This document shows, in pieces, positions 16,601 through 26,342 of a stretch of 36,052 nt of DNA. This DNA is from Prochlorococcus sp. AG-402-O21 (GTDB lineage Bacteria; Cyanobacteriota; Cyanobacteriia; PCC-6307; Cyanobiaceae), in contig QCIZ01000015.1 in assembly GCA_003216375.1 (NCBI GenBank), forward strand, positions 1 through 36,052. The letters are read 5' to 3'. Positions within the stretch are counted from its first letter, which is position 1. Every line of letters begins with the position of its first letter. The notes under the pieces are model-generated. The model did no database searches, was not told where the DNA came from, and saw only the letters and a program-made list of their open reading frames with translations. The position numbers and the translations under genes were made by a program.

Positions 16601-18242
16601 TCATCTCTAAGCTAGTGACTAGCTTTTCTCTAAGAGGATCAATTGGTGGATTTGTAACTTGTGCAAATCTCTGTTTGAAATAGTCGTAAAGAATATGAGA
16701 TTTATTAGAAAGTATTGCTAGTGGTATATCGTCTCCCATGCAATAAGTTGGTTCTTTTGCATTTGCTGCCATGCTATTAATTATGTAATCAAAATCTTCT
16801 GCACTAAAGCCAAATGCAATTTGTTGCTGAAGCAATTTTTGCTTATCAAATTTATTATTTGTTTCCCAACTTTGGTTATTAAGGTTTATGCGATTTGCTT
16901 TTAACCAATCTAAGTATGGGTATCTATTTGCTGACTCTTCTTTAACATCCCAATTACGTAAAATTCGCTTGCTTTCTAAATCTACCGCAAGCATTTGTCC
17001 GGGACCTAAGCGACCTTTCTCTTGTATTACATCTTCTTCTAATTCAACAACACCTGTTTCAGATCCCATAACAACATATCCATTTTTAGTGATGCAATAG
17101 CGAGCTGGTCTTAAACCATTTCTATCAAGAGTTGCGCCTATGTTTTTTCCGTCAGTAAAGACTATTAAAGCTGGACCATCCCAAGGCTCTTGGGTTCCTG
17201 CAGCATATTCGTAAAAAGCAGTTATTTCAGGTTTATTTATTAATTCTGGTTGGTCTCTAAAAGCTTCGGGAATAAGTGTTAATAGACTATCAGTTATTGG
17301 TCTTCCGCTTCGAACTAATAGTTCAAGATTTAAATCAAGATTTGCTGAATCACTATATAAATTATTGACTATAGGTTTTAGATCTTTTGCATTTTCTTTC
17401 CAAACTGAACTTATATCTGTTTCTGTTGCTTTAGCCCAATTTATATTTCCGAGTAATGTATTTATTTCTCCATTATGACCTAAAAGTCTCATTGGTTGAG
17501 CTAAAGGCCATTTAGGTAATGTATTTGTACTGAATCTTCTATGGTAAACCGCATATGAAACTTCAAATCTATCGTCCTGTAAATCACTATAAAAAGGAGC
17601 TAATATTTTAGATCTAACCATTCCTTTATAAACAATAGTTTTGCTACTTAAAGAGCAAATATAGAGACCTAATTTATCCTCCTTTAATTCTATATTTGCT
17701 CGATTAGAAATCTTTTGCCTCAATCTGAAAAGTAAAGCCTCAAGATTGATTTCTTTATCCTTAACATCAACTAGCCATTGTGTAATAAAAGGTTCATTTT
17801 CCCTTGCAAGTTTGCCTAAAACTTCTTCCTGAACAGGAACATCTCTCCACCCTTTGGAGGTTATCCCTAACAGCTCAGCTTCCTGCTCACATATCTCCTT
17901 CGCTATTGCTTTATTCTTGGAGTCTTTAGGCATGAAAATCATACCTATTCCTGATAAATGGGGGTCGCATTGTTTAGCCGTGTCCCAAACTTGCCTTAAA
18001 TATGACCATGGAATTTCACATAAAATCCCAGCACCATCACCTGAGTCACCATCTCCGCCGCATCCGCCCCTGTGCTCCATGCAACTGAGACCTCTTAATG
18101 CCTGAGACAAGACCCAATGATTTCGGTTGCCTTCAACGCTCGCTATAAAGCCAACACCACAAGAATCTTTTTCCCCAGAAAATGCATCTGGATTGGTGCT
18201 ATCGCAGTAGGGCCAATTTGATCTTGAGGGTCGTTGATGCAT
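13653..18242 (-). CDS. gltB: Ferredoxin-dependent glutamate synthase (large subunit, GltB/GlsF)
   Basis: 1529 residues. Converts glutamine and 2-oxoglutarate to two glutamates, the main route of ammonium assimilation together with glutamine synthetase. The amidotransferase nucleophile is C28 (D-S-C-G-V-G-F), preceded by a 27-residue propeptide that should be removed. The central and FMN-binding synthase domains follow, with G-G-K-S-N-S-G-E-G-G-E-D. The 3Fe-4S cluster cysteines are C1153, C1159 and C1164 (CIMARICHTNKC). The C-terminal GXGXG beta-helix domain is intact. No small-subunit gene (gltD) is nearby, which supports the ferredoxin-dependent form usual in cyanobacteria. It is divergent from the str operon across 279 bases. 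Confidence 0.95.
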   Translation of the reverse strand: MHQRPSRSNWPYCDSTNPDAFSGEKDSCGVGFIASVEGNRNHWVLSQALRGLSCMEHRGGCGGDGDSGDGAGILCEIPWSYLRQVWDTAKQCDPHLSGIGMIFMPKDSKNKAIAKEICEQEAELLGITSKGWRDVPVQEEVLGKLARENEPFITQWLVDVKDKEINLEALLFRLRQKISNRANIELKEDKLGLYICSLSSKTIVYKGMVRSKILAPFYSDLQDDRFEVSYAVYHRRFSTNTLPKWPLAQPMRLLGHNGEINTLLGNINWAKATETDISSVWKENAKDLKPIVNNLYSDSANLDLNLELLVRSGRPITDSLLTLIPEAFRDQPELINKPEITAFYEYAAGTQEPWDGPALIVFTDGKNIGATLDRNGLRPARYCITKNGYVVMGSETGVVELEEDVIQEKGRLGPGQMLAVDLESKRILRNWDVKEESANRYPYLDWLKANRINLNNQSWETNNKFDKQKLLQQQIAFGFSAEDFDYIINSMAANAKEPTYCMGDDIPLAILSNKSHILYDYFKQRFAQVTNPPIDPLREKLVTSLEMNLGVRKAPLSPKAESARLIHIKSPILNEKELISITKSELSCKQISTLIPINDDKINLEKGLKNLCQEAEDTVINGGEILILSDRDINQENSYIPPLLAVGAVHHHLLRKGIRLKTSIIIDTAQCWSTHHIACLIGFGASAICPWLTWETTRHWWQLPKTQKLILDGKLSNLSIEIAQDNVKRAMEDGLRKILSKIGISVLASYHGAQIFEAIGIGADLIDLAFKGTTSRIAGLTLSELSLETVSFHKKAFPELEQKKLDFNGFVQYRNSGEFHLNNPEMSKILHAAVKAGPGYDHFKTYQKLLESRPATTLRDLLTFKTATRPLPLDQIESVESICQRFCTGGMSLGALSREAHEVLAIAMNRIGGKSNSGEGGEDPARFNVIEDVDENNQSKTLPNLKGLLNGDTACSAIKQIASGRFGVTPEYLTSGKQLEIKVAQGAKPGEGGQLPGPKVDEYIAKLRNSKPGVALISPPPHHDIYSIEDLAQLIHDLHQINPTAKVSVKLVAEIGIGTIAGGVAKANADVIQISGHDGGTGASPLSSIKHAGLPWELGLTEVHRSLLENGLRKRVLLRADGGLKTGWDVLIAALLGAEEYGFGTIAMIAEGCIMARICHTNKCPVGIATQQEGLRKRFPGLPEHVVNFFIFVAEEVRQLMSQVGVAKVEDLIGRTDLLIQRNLYLTKTKELDLSSLLKPIDNSKDRSWLRHEIKAHTNGEVIENAILKDEEVSHAIRTQGSISKEIPIVNTDRSVCARISGEIAKKYGNKGFNGNLNLLFKGSAGQSFGAFILKGMNISLIGEANDYVGKGINGGSITIVPKIINEISNTQVILGNTCLYGATGGKLFALGIAGERFGVRNSGAHAVIEGAGDHCCEYMTGGVVVVLGKTGRNIGAGMTGGIAFILDKKNELDLRMNKEIVETYHLTATNQEQFLNDLIIEYHQKTKSPLAQKILSDWSSWKNLFKVVVPPSEMNKLGIEEALEKATI

Positions 18243-18521
18243 GTTTTTAACTTACTATTTTTTCCTTTCTTGCAAAAGTGCTATTTATAAAAGCTTGAAA
18301 TAGCTGATGAGAATAATTTGATAGATCCTAGAGTTACATCTTAAACATTTTTGTCTACTAAGAAGTTTTTTATTCAATACTTTCTTGAAAATTATTTGTA
18401 CTTATGCTTAAACCTGAATAAAAATAAAATATTAATTGAAAAAAATTATGAATTTGGGTGGTTGACCAAGTAATCTGAGGAATTGTTGAATCTGGTCGTA
18501 CTTAGACCAAATATTAAATTA

Positions 18522-18896
18522 ATGCCAACCATTCAACAGTTGATAAGAACAGAGCGAAAGACTCTTAAAACAAAGACAAAATCTCCTGCTTTGCGAGGTT
18601 GTCCCGAAAGGAGAGGAGTATGTACAAGGGTCTACACCTCAACTCCCAAAAAACCTAACTCAGCCCTCAGGAAAGTCGCTCGTGTAAGACTAACCTCTGG
18701 CTTTGAAGTGACTGCATACATAGGAGGTATAGGACATAATCTTCAAGAACACTCAGTTGTTTTGTTGAGAGGCGGGAGAGTGAAAGATCTTCCAGGAGTT
18801 AGATATCATATAGTCAGAGGAACCCTTGACACTGCTGGTGTGAAGGATCGTAAGCAGTCAAGATCTAAATATGGAGCTAAATCTCCTAAAGAATAA
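18522..18896 (+). CDS. rpsL: 30S ribosomal protein S12
   Basis: 124 residues from the ATG, exactly the family length; the frame runs 13 codons further upstream to a TTG, but that extension ([12 protein letters not shown]) is not part of S12. It begins [13 protein letters not shown] and contains the K-P-N-S-A-L-R-K and [11 protein letters not shown] segments, which lie at the decoding centre; K-P-N-S is the region where streptomycin-resistance changes occur, and here it is wild type. First gene of the str operon, followed by rpsG after 48 bases. Confidence 0.97.
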   Translation: MPTIQQLIRTERKTLKTKTKSPALRGCPERRGVCTRVYTSTPKKPNSALRKVARVRLTSGFEVTAYIGGIGHNLQEHSVVLLRGGRVKDLPGVRYHIVRGTLDTAGVKDRKQSRSKYGAKSPKE

Positions 18897-18944
18897 AAAT
18901 CTACTTTGATTTATTGAATTTTAACCCTCATACAATTTAATTTC

Positions 18945-19415
18945 ATGTCAAGAAGAAACGCTGCAGAAAAAAGACCTGTTCTCCCTGATCCACAGTTTAA
19001 TAATCGTTTAGCAAGTATGATGGTTCATCGGTTGATGAAACATGGGAAGAAATCGACAGCTCAAAAAATCCTTTCAGATGCTTTTGGTTTGATCAATGAA
19101 AGAACTGGCTCAGATCCGATTGAGCTATTCGAAACGGCAGTGAAAAATGTCACACCTCTTGTTGAAGTAAGAGCGAGAAGAGTCGGTGGTGCTACATATC
19201 AGGTCCCTATGGAGGTACGTCAGGAAAGAGGCACTGCGATGGCACTAAGATGGTTGGTAAATTTCTCACGATCAAGAAATGGTAGAAGCATGGCTCAAAA
19301 ACTTGCTGGGGAACTTATGGATGCTGCTAATGAGGCTGGAAACGCAGTGAGAAAGAGGGAAGAGACTCATAAAATGGCTGAAGCGAATAAAGCTTTTGCA
19401 CATTACCGTTACTGA
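18945..19415 (+). CDS. rpsG: 30S ribosomal protein S7
   Basis: 156 residues, standard length. Starts [20 protein letters not shown]; includes M-V-H-R-L-M-x-H-G-K-K and the conserved [14 protein letters not shown] loop. S7 nucleates assembly of the 30S head and contacts E-site tRNA. In many bacteria it represses its own operon by binding the rpsL-rpsG spacer; here the spacer is 48 bases, and I cannot identify an S7-binding structure in it. Confidence 0.97.
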   Translation: MSRRNAAEKRPVLPDPQFNNRLASMMVHRLMKHGKKSTAQKILSDAFGLINERTGSDPIELFETAVKNVTPLVEVRARRVGGATYQVPMEVRQERGTAMALRWLVNFSRSRNGRSMAQKLAGELMDAANEAGNAVRKREETHKMAEANKAFAHYRY

Positions 19416-19519
19416 TTTTTTCAAATATTTCTATTCAATTTCAAAAAATATTTCGTTTTTTGCATGCTGAGTTGTAGAGTCCACCAGCATTTTAAAGCCC
19501 TTTAGTCGGAGAATTTTCT

Positions 19520-21595
19520 GTGGCACGAGCCTTTCCTTTGGAACGAGTAAGAAATATCGGGATTGCTGCACATATTGATGCTGGTAAAACCACTTGTACC
19601 GAGAGAATTCTTTTCTACTCGGGTGTTGTCCACAAAATGGGAGAGGTCCATGATGGGGCCGCAGTTACTGACTGGATGGCCCAAGAGAGAGAAAGAGGGA
19701 TAACCATAACAGCAGCAGCAATCTCAACTACCTGGGATGATCACCGTATCAATATCATTGACACGCCAGGACACGTTGATTTCACTATTGAAGTCGAGCG
19801 TTCGATGAGAGTCCTTGATGGTGTTATTGCTGTTTTCTGTGCTGTTGGTGGTGTTCAACCCCAATCCGAGACGGTTTGGCGACAAGCTGATAGGTATTCG
19901 GTCCCAAGGATGGTTTTTGTTAATAAAATGGACAGAACAGGGGCTGATTTCCTTAAGGTTCATGACCAAATTAAAGATAGATTAAAAGCTAATGCAGTCC
20001 CAATTCAATTACCAATTGGAGCTGAAAATGACCTTAAAGGTATTATTGATCTTGTAGGTAATAAAGCATATATTTATAAAGATGATTTAGGAAAAGATAT
20101 TGAAGAGACTGAGGTTCCCACAGATATGGTTGAGTTGGTCTCCGATTGGCGCTCAAAACTAATGGAGTCCATAGCTGAAACTGATGAGGAATTACTGGAC
20201 GCATTTCTAGAAAATGGTGAGTTAACTGTTGACCAATTGAAGTCTGGAATTAGAGAAGGTGTTCTGAAGCATGGATTAGTTCCAATGTTATGTGGTTCAG
20301 CTTTTAAAAATAAAGGTGTTCAGTTACTTCTTGACGCTGTAGTTAATTATCTCCCCGCACCAGTTGATGTACCTCCGATTCAAGGTTTACTTCCTAATGG
20401 AAAAGAAGCTGTAAGGCCCTCAGATGATAGTGCTCCATTCAGTGCGCTTGCATTCAAAGTAATGGCAGACCCATACGGGAAATTAACTTTTGTTCGTATG
20501 TATTCTGGAGTCCTTGAGAAAGGAAGTTATGTTCTCAATTCAACCAAGGATGCAAAAGAGAGAATATCAAGACTAATTATTTTAAAAGCTGATGACCGTG
20601 AAGAGGTAAACGAACTAAGGGCGGGGGATCTCGGAGCTGTATTGGGACTTAAAAATACAACAACCGGAGATACTTTATGCGCTTCTGATGAGGCAATTGT
20701 TTTAGAAACTCTCTTTATCCCTGAACCTGTTATCTCAGTTGCCGTTGAGCCAAAGACCAAAGGTGATATGGAAAAGCTTGGGAAAGCTTTAACTTCACTT
20801 TCCGAGGAGGACCCAACATTCAGAGTAAGTACTGATCAAGAAACGAATCAAACTGTCATTGCAGGAATGGGTGAACTCCACCTTGAGATTCTCGTAGACC
20901 GCATGTTGAGAGAATTCAAGGTGGAGGCAAATATTGGAGCACCTCAAGTCTCTTATCGGGAAACTATTAGAGCCAGTTCTTCTGGAGAAGGAAAGTTTGC
21001 AAGGCAAACAGGAGGTAAAGGTCAATATGGACATGTAGTTATCGAAGTTGAGCCAGGTGAGCCAGGAACTGGTTTTGAATTTGTCAATAAAATTGTAGGT
21101 GGATCAGTTCCAAAAGAATATATAAAACCTGCGGAATCTGGTATGAAGGAAACATGCGAATCTGGAGTGATTGCAGGCTATCCTCTTATTGATGTCAAAG
21201 TCACTTTAGTTGATGGCTCTTATCATGATGTTGATTCATCAGAGATGGCCTTCAAAATTGCTGGCTCAATGGCTTTCAAAGATGGAATCAAGAAGTGCAA
21301 TCCTGTCCTTCTGGAACCTATGATGAAAGTTGAGGTAGAAGTCCCTGAGGACTTCTTAGGCTCTATAATTGGAGATCTGTCCTCTAGACGAGGTCAGGTC
21401 GAAGGCCAGTCCATCGACGATGGACAATCCAAAGTCCAGGCAAAAGTGCCATTAGCCGAAATGTTTGGCTATGCCACTCAACTCCGATCAATGACTCAAG
21501 GTCGGGGTATATTTTCAATGGAGTTCAGCACCTACGAGGAAGTTCCTCGTAATGTTGCTGAAGCAATTATCTCCAAGAATCAGGGCAATTCCTGA
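19520..21595 (+). CDS. fusA: Elongation factor G
   Basis: 691 residues from a GTG start ([20 protein letters not shown]). The GTPase motifs are A-H-I-D-A-G-K-T-T (P loop, about 17-25), R-G-I-T-I (switch I), D-T-P-G-H (switch II) and N-K-M-D (about 137-140). Domains II to V follow with normal lengths. It drives ribosome translocation and recycling. The upstream gap (104 bases) contains a G-G-A-G sequence (TCGGAGAA) 12 bases before the start. Next is tufA after 41 bases. Confidence 0.97.
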   Translation: MARAFPLERVRNIGIAAHIDAGKTTCTERILFYSGVVHKMGEVHDGAAVTDWMAQERERGITITAAAISTTWDDHRINIIDTPGHVDFTIEVERSMRVLDGVIAVFCAVGGVQPQSETVWRQADRYSVPRMVFVNKMDRTGADFLKVHDQIKDRLKANAVPIQLPIGAENDLKGIIDLVGNKAYIYKDDLGKDIEETEVPTDMVELVSDWRSKLMESIAETDEELLDAFLENGELTVDQLKSGIREGVLKHGLVPMLCGSAFKNKGVQLLLDAVVNYLPAPVDVPPIQGLLPNGKEAVRPSDDSAPFSALAFKVMADPYGKLTFVRMYSGVLEKGSYVLNSTKDAKERISRLIILKADDREEVNELRAGDLGAVLGLKNTTTGDTLCASDEAIVLETLFIPEPVISVAVEPKTKGDMEKLGKALTSLSEEDPTFRVSTDQETNQTVIAGMGELHLEILVDRMLREFKVEANIGAPQVSYRETIRASSSGEGKFARQTGGKGQYGHVVIEVEPGEPGTGFEFVNKIVGGSVPKEYIKPAESGMKETCESGVIAGYPLIDVKVTLVDGSYHDVDSSEMAFKIAGSMAFKDGIKKCNPVLLEPMMKVEVEVPEDFLGSIIGDLSSRRGQVEGQSIDDGQSKVQAKVPLAEMFGYATQLRSMTQGRGIFSMEFSTYEEVPRNVAEAIISKNQGNS

Positions 21596-21636
21596 TCTCT
21601 AAAATTTACTAACCATCCCCCGATTCTTTAAAAAAA

Positions 21637-22836
21637 ATGGCTCGCGAGAAGTTTGAGAGGAACAAACCTCATGTCAACATAGGTACTATTGGCCACGTTG
21701 ACCATGGTAAAACAACCCTTACTGCTGCAATTACAAAGGTGTTAGCCAAGAAGGGGCAAGCAAAAGAACAAGATTATGCAGATATTGATGGTGCTCCTGA
21801 AGAGCGAGAGCGTGGAATCACAATCAATACTGCGCACGTTGAATACGAAACTGATGGGAGGCATTACGCTCACGTTGATTGCCCAGGTCACGCCGATTAT
21901 GTAAAAAACATGATCACAGGGGCTGCACAAATGGATGGTGCAATTCTTGTTGTAGCTGCTACAGATGGAGCAATGGCTCAAACAAAAGAACATATTCTTT
22001 TGGCTAAGCAAGTTGGCGTTCCAGCATTGGTAGTTGCACTTAACAAATGTGACATGGTCGATGATGAAGAAATGATCGAGCTTGTCGAAATGGAGATTCG
22101 TGAACTTCTGACAAGTTATGACTTCCCTGGTGATGATATCCCTGTTATTCAAGTTTCAGGATTGAAAGCTATAGAGGGCGAAACTGATTGGGAGACAAAA
22201 ATAGATGAATTAATGACAGCTGTTGACTCCTCAATCCCTGAGCCAGAGCGTGAAGTTGATAAGCCATTCTTGATGGCAGTTGAAGACGTTTTCTCAATTA
22301 CTGGTCGTGGCACAGTTGCAACTGGTCGAATTGAAAGAGGAAAAGTAACTGTTGGAGAGGAGGTTGAAATTGTAGGAATTAGAGATACAAGACTCACAAC
22401 AGTTACTGGTGTTGAGATGTTTAGAAAGCTTCTTGACGAAGGTATGGCAGGAGATAATGTTGGCCTCCTATTACGTGGTGTTCAGAAAGAAGATATTGAA
22501 AGAGGAATGGTTCTTGTTAAAAAAGGATCGATCACACCTCATACTAAATTCGAGGGTGAGGTCTATGTGTTGAAAAAAGAAGAGGGTGGTCGTCATACCC
22601 CTTTCTTCGCAGGTTATCGTCCTCAGTTTTATATCCGTACTACAGACGTAACAGGTCAAATTACTGCATTCACATCTGATGATGGCAGTAATGTTGAAAT
22701 GGTAATGCCTGGGGACAGAATAAAAATGACAGGAGAATTGATTGCTCCTGTTGCGATAGAACAAGGAATGAGATTCGCAATCCGCGAGGGTGGACGTACT
22801 ATTGGCGCAGGAGTTGTTTCTAAAATTATTGAGTGA
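21637..22836 (+). CDS. tufA: Elongation factor Tu
   Basis: 399 residues. GTP-binding motifs G-H-V-D-H-G-K-T-T (19-27), R-G-I-T-I-N-T, D-C-P-G-H, and N-K-C-D-M, then domains 2 and 3 to the typical terminus [10 protein letters not shown]. Delivers aminoacyl-tRNA to the ribosome. No ribosome-binding sequence is evident, only an A-rich stretch before the ATG, common in this lineage. A 12-bp hairpin follows the stop codon before rpsJ. Confidence 0.98.
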   Translation: MAREKFERNKPHVNIGTIGHVDHGKTTLTAAITKVLAKKGQAKEQDYADIDGAPEERERGITINTAHVEYETDGRHYAHVDCPGHADYVKNMITGAAQMDGAILVVAATDGAMAQTKEHILLAKQVGVPALVVALNKCDMVDDEEMIELVEMEIRELLTSYDFPGDDIPVIQVSGLKAIEGETDWETKIDELMTAVDSSIPEPEREVDKPFLMAVEDVFSITGRGTVATGRIERGKVTVGEEVEIVGIRDTRLTTVTGVEMFRKLLDEGMAGDNVGLLLRGVQKEDIERGMVLVKKGSITPHTKFEGEVYVLKKEEGGRHTPFFAGYRPQFYIRTTDVTGQITAFTSDDGSNVEMVMPGDRIKMTGELIAPVAIEQGMRFAIREGGRTIGAGVVSKIIE

Positions 22837-22844
22837 TGATTCTT

Positions 22845-22877
22845 GAGGATGACTTGTAATTTATTCAGGTCATCCTC
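22845..22877 (+). promoter_or_regulatory. Hairpin between tufA and rpsJ
   Basis: GAGGATGACTTG pairs with CAGGTCATCCTC (one G-U pair) around a 9-base loop, giving a 12-bp stem that begins 8 bases after the tufA stop. The sequence after it is TAGATTAAAT, not a U run, so it is a weak terminator at best. It may be a partial terminator, an mRNA-stabilising 3' end, or a processing site that lets tufA and rpsJ levels differ. Confidence 0.7.
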
Positions 22878-22957
22878 TAGATTAAATAACCTAATGAACT
22901 AATCAGTTCATATTTAATAGAACCTTGAAAATCTAATTAGCTTTTGGTAACACCATT

Positions 22958-23278
22958 ATGTCAACTGCAATTGCACAGCAAAAAATACGTATCCGCTTAA
23001 AGGCTTTTGATAGAAGGATGCTTGATTTATCTTGCGATAAGATAATTGAGACTGCAGATACTACAGCTGCTTCAGCAATAGGGCCTATTCCACTTCCTAC
23101 TAAAAGAAAAATTTATTGTGTTCTCCGATCCCCTCATGTTGATAAAGATTCAAGAGAGCACTTTGAGACAAGAACACATAGGAGAATTATTGATATTTAC
23201 AGCCCTTCAGCAAAGACTATTGACGCTTTAATGAAGTTGGATCTACCAAGCGGAGTTGATATAGAAGTTAAGCTCTAG
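22958..23278 (+). CDS. rpsJ: 30S ribosomal protein S10
   Basis: 106 residues. Has the S10 signature: [11 protein letters not shown] at the start, [10 protein letters not shown] and [19 protein letters not shown] in the middle, and L-P-S-G-V-D-I-E-V near the end. It lies last in the str cluster and not at the head of the L3-L4 cluster, the arrangement known in cyanobacteria and chloroplasts. The gap from tufA (121 bases) contains the hairpin. Confidence 0.97.
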
Positions 23279-23338
23279 ATCTTTTTCTCTCAAACACGAG
23301 ATTGATTATCTAGGATACGTTTAATTAGGAATACCCAT

Positions 23339-24001
23339 TTGAGCGAACTTTCAGTTAGGGAGTTACCACTTTTCCCATTGCCTGAGGTTGTGCTTTTTCC
23401 TCAGGAGTACTTGCCTCTTCATATTTTTGAAACTCGATACAGGGTTATGCTTCAATCTGTGTTGAAATCAGATAGCCGTTTTGGAGTTGTTCGATGGGAT
23501 CCAATTGCAAAAAAAATGGCTGATGTTGGCTGTTGTGCTGAGATCATTAAGCATCAAACTTCACAAGATGGTAGAAGTAATATTGTGACTATTGGGCAGC
23601 AAAGATTTCGAATCCTAGAAATTATTAGCGAAACTCCTTTCATTAACGCTTTAGTGAGTTGGGTTGATGATGATCAAATCTCAGATCAAAAGAAACTATT
23701 AGAACTCAACAATTCCGTCGCTGTAGCTCTTAGAGATGTAGTTTCGCTTACTTCAAAATTAACTGATTCAGAGAAAGAACTCCCTGATTCTTTGCCTGAT
23801 ATCCCCAGAGAATTGTCTTTTTGGATAGCTGCCCATCTTGGAGGTCCAGTAGCAAATGAACAGCAAAATTTATTAGAGTTAACAAATACATATCAACGAT
23901 TGGAAAGAGAATATGAACTTCTTGATCACACAAGAAGGCAACTGGCTGCAAGAACAGCTTTAAAAGATACTTTTTCAAACGCTGATCCAGCCAGTAATTA
24001 A
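23339..24001 (+). CDS. LON-substrate-binding-domain protein (COG2802 type)
   Basis: 220 residues from TTG. Most of it is a Lon N-terminal-like domain without the ATPase or protease parts: L-P-L-F-P-L-P-E-V-V-L-F-P, L-P-L-H-I-F-E-T-R-Y, F-G-V-V, then G-x-x-R-F-R-I-L near 88. The last ~60 residues are helical. Stand-alone LON-domain proteins of this type are common in cyanobacteria but have no established activity; substrate recognition or adaptor work is an inference from Lon. The stop codon is 2 bases before the methyltransferase ATG, so the two are co-translated or at least co-transcribed. Confidence 0.88.
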   Translation: MSELSVRELPLFPLPEVVLFPQEYLPLHIFETRYRVMLQSVLKSDSRFGVVRWDPIAKKMADVGCCAEIIKHQTSQDGRSNIVTIGQQRFRILEIISETPFINALVSWVDDDQISDQKKLLELNNSVAVALRDVVSLTSKLTDSEKELPDSLPDIPRELSFWIAAHLGGPVANEQQNLLELTNTYQRLEREYELLDHTRRQLAARTALKDTFSNADPASN

Positions 24002-24003
24002 TT

Positions 24004-24927
24004 ATGCAATGGATAGTAATTTTTATATTTAGTTCTTTCATTTTAAGTACTCAATGGCTTAGGAAAAGTCGCAAATATGAGTCCGTTAATAGTGTTGCAT
24101 CCTCATATGACTCCTGGACTAATGATCGTTTATTAGAAAATCTTTGGGGAGATCATATTCATCTTGGTTTTTATGAAAAACCAAGAATAAAAAAAGATTT
24201 TAGAAAAGCAAAGGTTGATTTTGTTCATGAATTAGTTCGTTGGAGCGGTTTGGATAAATTACCAAAAGGATCAAGGATATTAGATGTAGGATGTGGAATA
24301 GGTGGAAGTTCCAGAATATTATCTAATGATTATGGATTTGATGTCATTGGTATTTCTATAAGTCAAGAACAAATTAAAAGAGCAAATGAATTAACAAATA
24401 ATAGTGACTTTTGCCGTTTTGAGGTAATGAATGCTCTTGATTTAAAGTTTGACAAAGGCAGCTTTGACGGTGTTTGGAGTGTTGAAGCTGGACCTCATAT
24501 TTTTGATAAACAAACTTTTGCAGATGAAATGCTAAGAGTCCTCAGACCTGGTGGTATTTTGGCAATCGCAGATTGGAATCAAAGAGATTCAATAAAGAAT
24601 CCATTTAATTTTTTGGAAAAGTTCATTATGAATCAACTATTAATTCAATGGACGCATCCTGAATTTTCAAGTATTGAAGGATTTAAAAAAAACTTATTAA
24701 ATAGTCCTTATTGTGGAGGATCTGTAGAGACTTCTAATTGGACAAAATACACAATTCAATCTTGGAATGAGTCAATATATGAAGGTTTTAGAAGACCTTC
24801 ATCTATATTGAAATTAGGCCTTAGATCTTTATTTAAGGCATTTAGAGAAATCCCAACGATATTAATGATGAGATGGTCTTTTTCAAAAGGTTTGATGGAA
24901 TTTGGAGTGTTTAAATCAAGAGGATAA
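24004..24927 (+). CDS. Membrane-associated SAM methyltransferase, MPBQ/MSBQ type
   Basis: 307 residues. An N-terminal hydrophobic helix (about 2-18) anchors a class I methyltransferase with the SAM loop I-L-D-V-G-C-G-I-G-G-S-S (about 93-104). The stretches Y-D-S-W-T-N-D, W-G-D-H-I-H-L-G-F-Y, V-W-S-V-E-A-G-P-H and A-D-W-N-Q-R-D closely match my memory of Synechocystis Sll0418, the 2-methyl-6-phytyl-(or solanesyl-)benzoquinone methyltransferase. It would methylate a prenylated quinol during plastoquinone or tocopherol synthesis at the thylakoid or inner membrane. Which quinone is made here cannot be told from this window. It ends 1 base from the convergent pheA. Confidence 0.82.
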   Translation: MQWIVIFIFSSFILSTQWLRKSRKYESVNSVASSYDSWTNDRLLENLWGDHIHLGFYEKPRIKKDFRKAKVDFVHELVRWSGLDKLPKGSRILDVGCGIGGSSRILSNDYGFDVIGISISQEQIKRANELTNNSDFCRFEVMNALDLKFDKGSFDGVWSVEAGPHIFDKQTFADEMLRVLRPGGILAIADWNQRDSIKNPFNFLEKFIMNQLLIQWTHPEFSSIEGFKKNLLNSPYCGGSVETSNWTKYTIQSWNESIYEGFRRPSSILKLGLRSLFKAFREIPTILMMRWSFSKGLMEFGVFKSRG

Positions 24928-24928
24928 A

Positions 24929-25759
24929 TTAATCAACTTCTGAACCGAAATAACATCCAAAATTAATTATTTGATTGCAAAGTGGAGATAATTCTTTAGT
25001 AATTATTTCAAATTCTTTTTTATTATCATGGTTTAAATCAAGATCTATAAAAAAGACATATTCTCCTAGTTCTCTTTTAGATGGACGAGATTCAATTCTA
25101 CTCATATTAAGTCCAAGATTTGCGATGCAATTCAATACTTTAAGTAACGCACCTGGAGTATTTGACTTAAGAGAAAAGGCTATACTAGCCTTGTTCCCAT
25201 CTACTTTAACGTTCTTCTTGCCAAGAAGAATGAATCTAGTGCAATTGCCTTCAATATCATTAATTGGATAAGCAAGAATATTTAGTTCCTCACTTGCATC
25301 TTTGGAGCCTATCGCTGCTCGAAATGAACTTCCCTTTACCATTCTTATCGCTTCTGCAGTTGAATTGGTTGGTAAATGAACTGCATTTGGGATATTGTCA
25401 TTTAGCCACTGGCTGCATTGAGCTATTGCTTGAGGATGAGAAAGGACCTCTGAAATGGTTGATATTGATCCGCTGCTCATTAATGAGTGTTTGATGGGGA
25501 GTACTAGGGCTCTATGAATAAATAGATTTTTATGTCTCCATAGAGAATCTAAGGTTGTGGTAACGCCACCTTCTACTGAATTTTCAATTGGTACTACGGC
25601 TGCTTCACAAAGATTGTTTGCAAGATTATCGACTACGGATCTTAACCCTTTGCATGGCGAGAACTGTGGAGAATCAAGCTCTTCTAAGGCTGCTAGGGCT
25701 TTTGCGGCCTTCTCAGCGTATGTTCCTTTAGGCCCAAGGTAGGCCACTCGAGTTGACAT
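24929..25759 (-). CDS. pheA: Prephenate dehydratase with ACT domain (PheA)
   Basis: 276 residues. Converts prephenate to phenylpyruvate in phenylalanine synthesis. The catalytic domain begins V-A-Y-L-G-P-K-G-T-Y-A-E-K-A; I-E-N-S-V-E-G-G-V and the N-C-T-R-F-I-L-L-G motif (about 173-181) contain the substrate-binding and catalytic threonine region. The C-terminal ACT domain (about 195-265) has the E-S-R-P sequence that, in this family, lines the phenylalanine feedback site. There is no chorismate mutase domain, so it is the monofunctional form. Confidence 0.95.
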   Translation of the reverse strand: MSTRVAYLGPKGTYAEKAAKALAALEELDSPQFSPCKGLRSVVDNLANNLCEAAVVPIENSVEGGVTTTLDSLWRHKNLFIHRALVLPIKHSLMSSGSISTISEVLSHPQAIAQCSQWLNDNIPNAVHLPTNSTAEAIRMVKGSSFRAAIGSKDASEELNILAYPINDIEGNCTRFILLGKKNVKVDGNKASIAFSLKSNTPGALLKVLNCIANLGLNMSRIESRPSKRELGEYVFFIDLDLNHDNKKEFEIITKELSPLCNQIINFGCYFGSEVD

Positions 25760-25815
25760 TAGATAAAAAAAAAGGGGTAAATGCCGATAAGATCAAACTG
25801 AGCAAGTTTTTGATA

Positions 25816-26328
25816 ATGGCTCTTGCCTTTACTGCACGACAAAAAATTGATCTAGTTGTTCAAGAAAATAAGGAGCAACTACCTGATTATCTCCTACAAC
25901 AGGAAAGAGTTGTAGGAGCAATGCTTGATCCAAAAAAATTAACTCCTTTGGGTTCAGGTAGATTTAAGTACGAAGTCACAAGTTTTAAGGTTTTTCAACT
26001 TCAGATAAATCCAGTGGTATCAATAGGTGTAGAAAATACTGATAGGAAAATCAGAATGTATGTCACAGAAAGTCACTTGGATGGTTTGGGATTTGTTGAA
26101 GATTTTGATTTAACTTTAGATGCAATTCTGGAGGCAAAACCATCAGGTCTTGAAGGGCAAGCGCTTTTGGGTGTAACGGTCAGCCAGCCTCAGCTATTGA
26201 AATTAATTCCTCCAAAAATGCTCGAATCCACTGGGCAATCAATATTAAATGGAATATTGTTGGGTATTAAGGGCAGAGTTGAAAAGCAGCTAATTGTTGA
26301 CTTTAATAACTGGTGTAAAGAAAATTAG
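25816..26328 (+). CDS. DUF1997 family protein
   Basis: 170 residues from the ATG; an upstream TTG at 25753 would overlap the divergent pheA start and is less likely. A single domain of mainly beta character: L-D-P-K-K-L-T-P-L-G-S-G-R-F-K-Y-E-V, then V-F-Q-L-Q-I-N-P-V-V, and a C-terminal helix. This is the pattern of the DUF1997 proteins conserved in cyanobacteria and plastids, whose biochemical role is not established to my knowledge. It converges on rnhB with 14 bases between the stops. Confidence 0.75.
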   Translation: MALAFTARQKIDLVVQENKEQLPDYLLQQERVVGAMLDPKKLTPLGSGRFKYEVTSFKVFQLQINPVVSIGVENTDRKIRMYVTESHLDGLGFVEDFDLTLDAILEAKPSGLEGQALLGVTVSQPQLLKLIPPKMLESTGQSILNGILLGIKGRVEKQLIVDFNNWCKEN

Positions 26329-26342
26329 TTGCAAAATAAATA

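Noticed and set aside
21742-22152. 136-residue minus-strand reading frame inside tufA
   Set aside because: Open frames opposite strongly coding genes are common; the product is cysteine- and isoleucine-rich with no motif.
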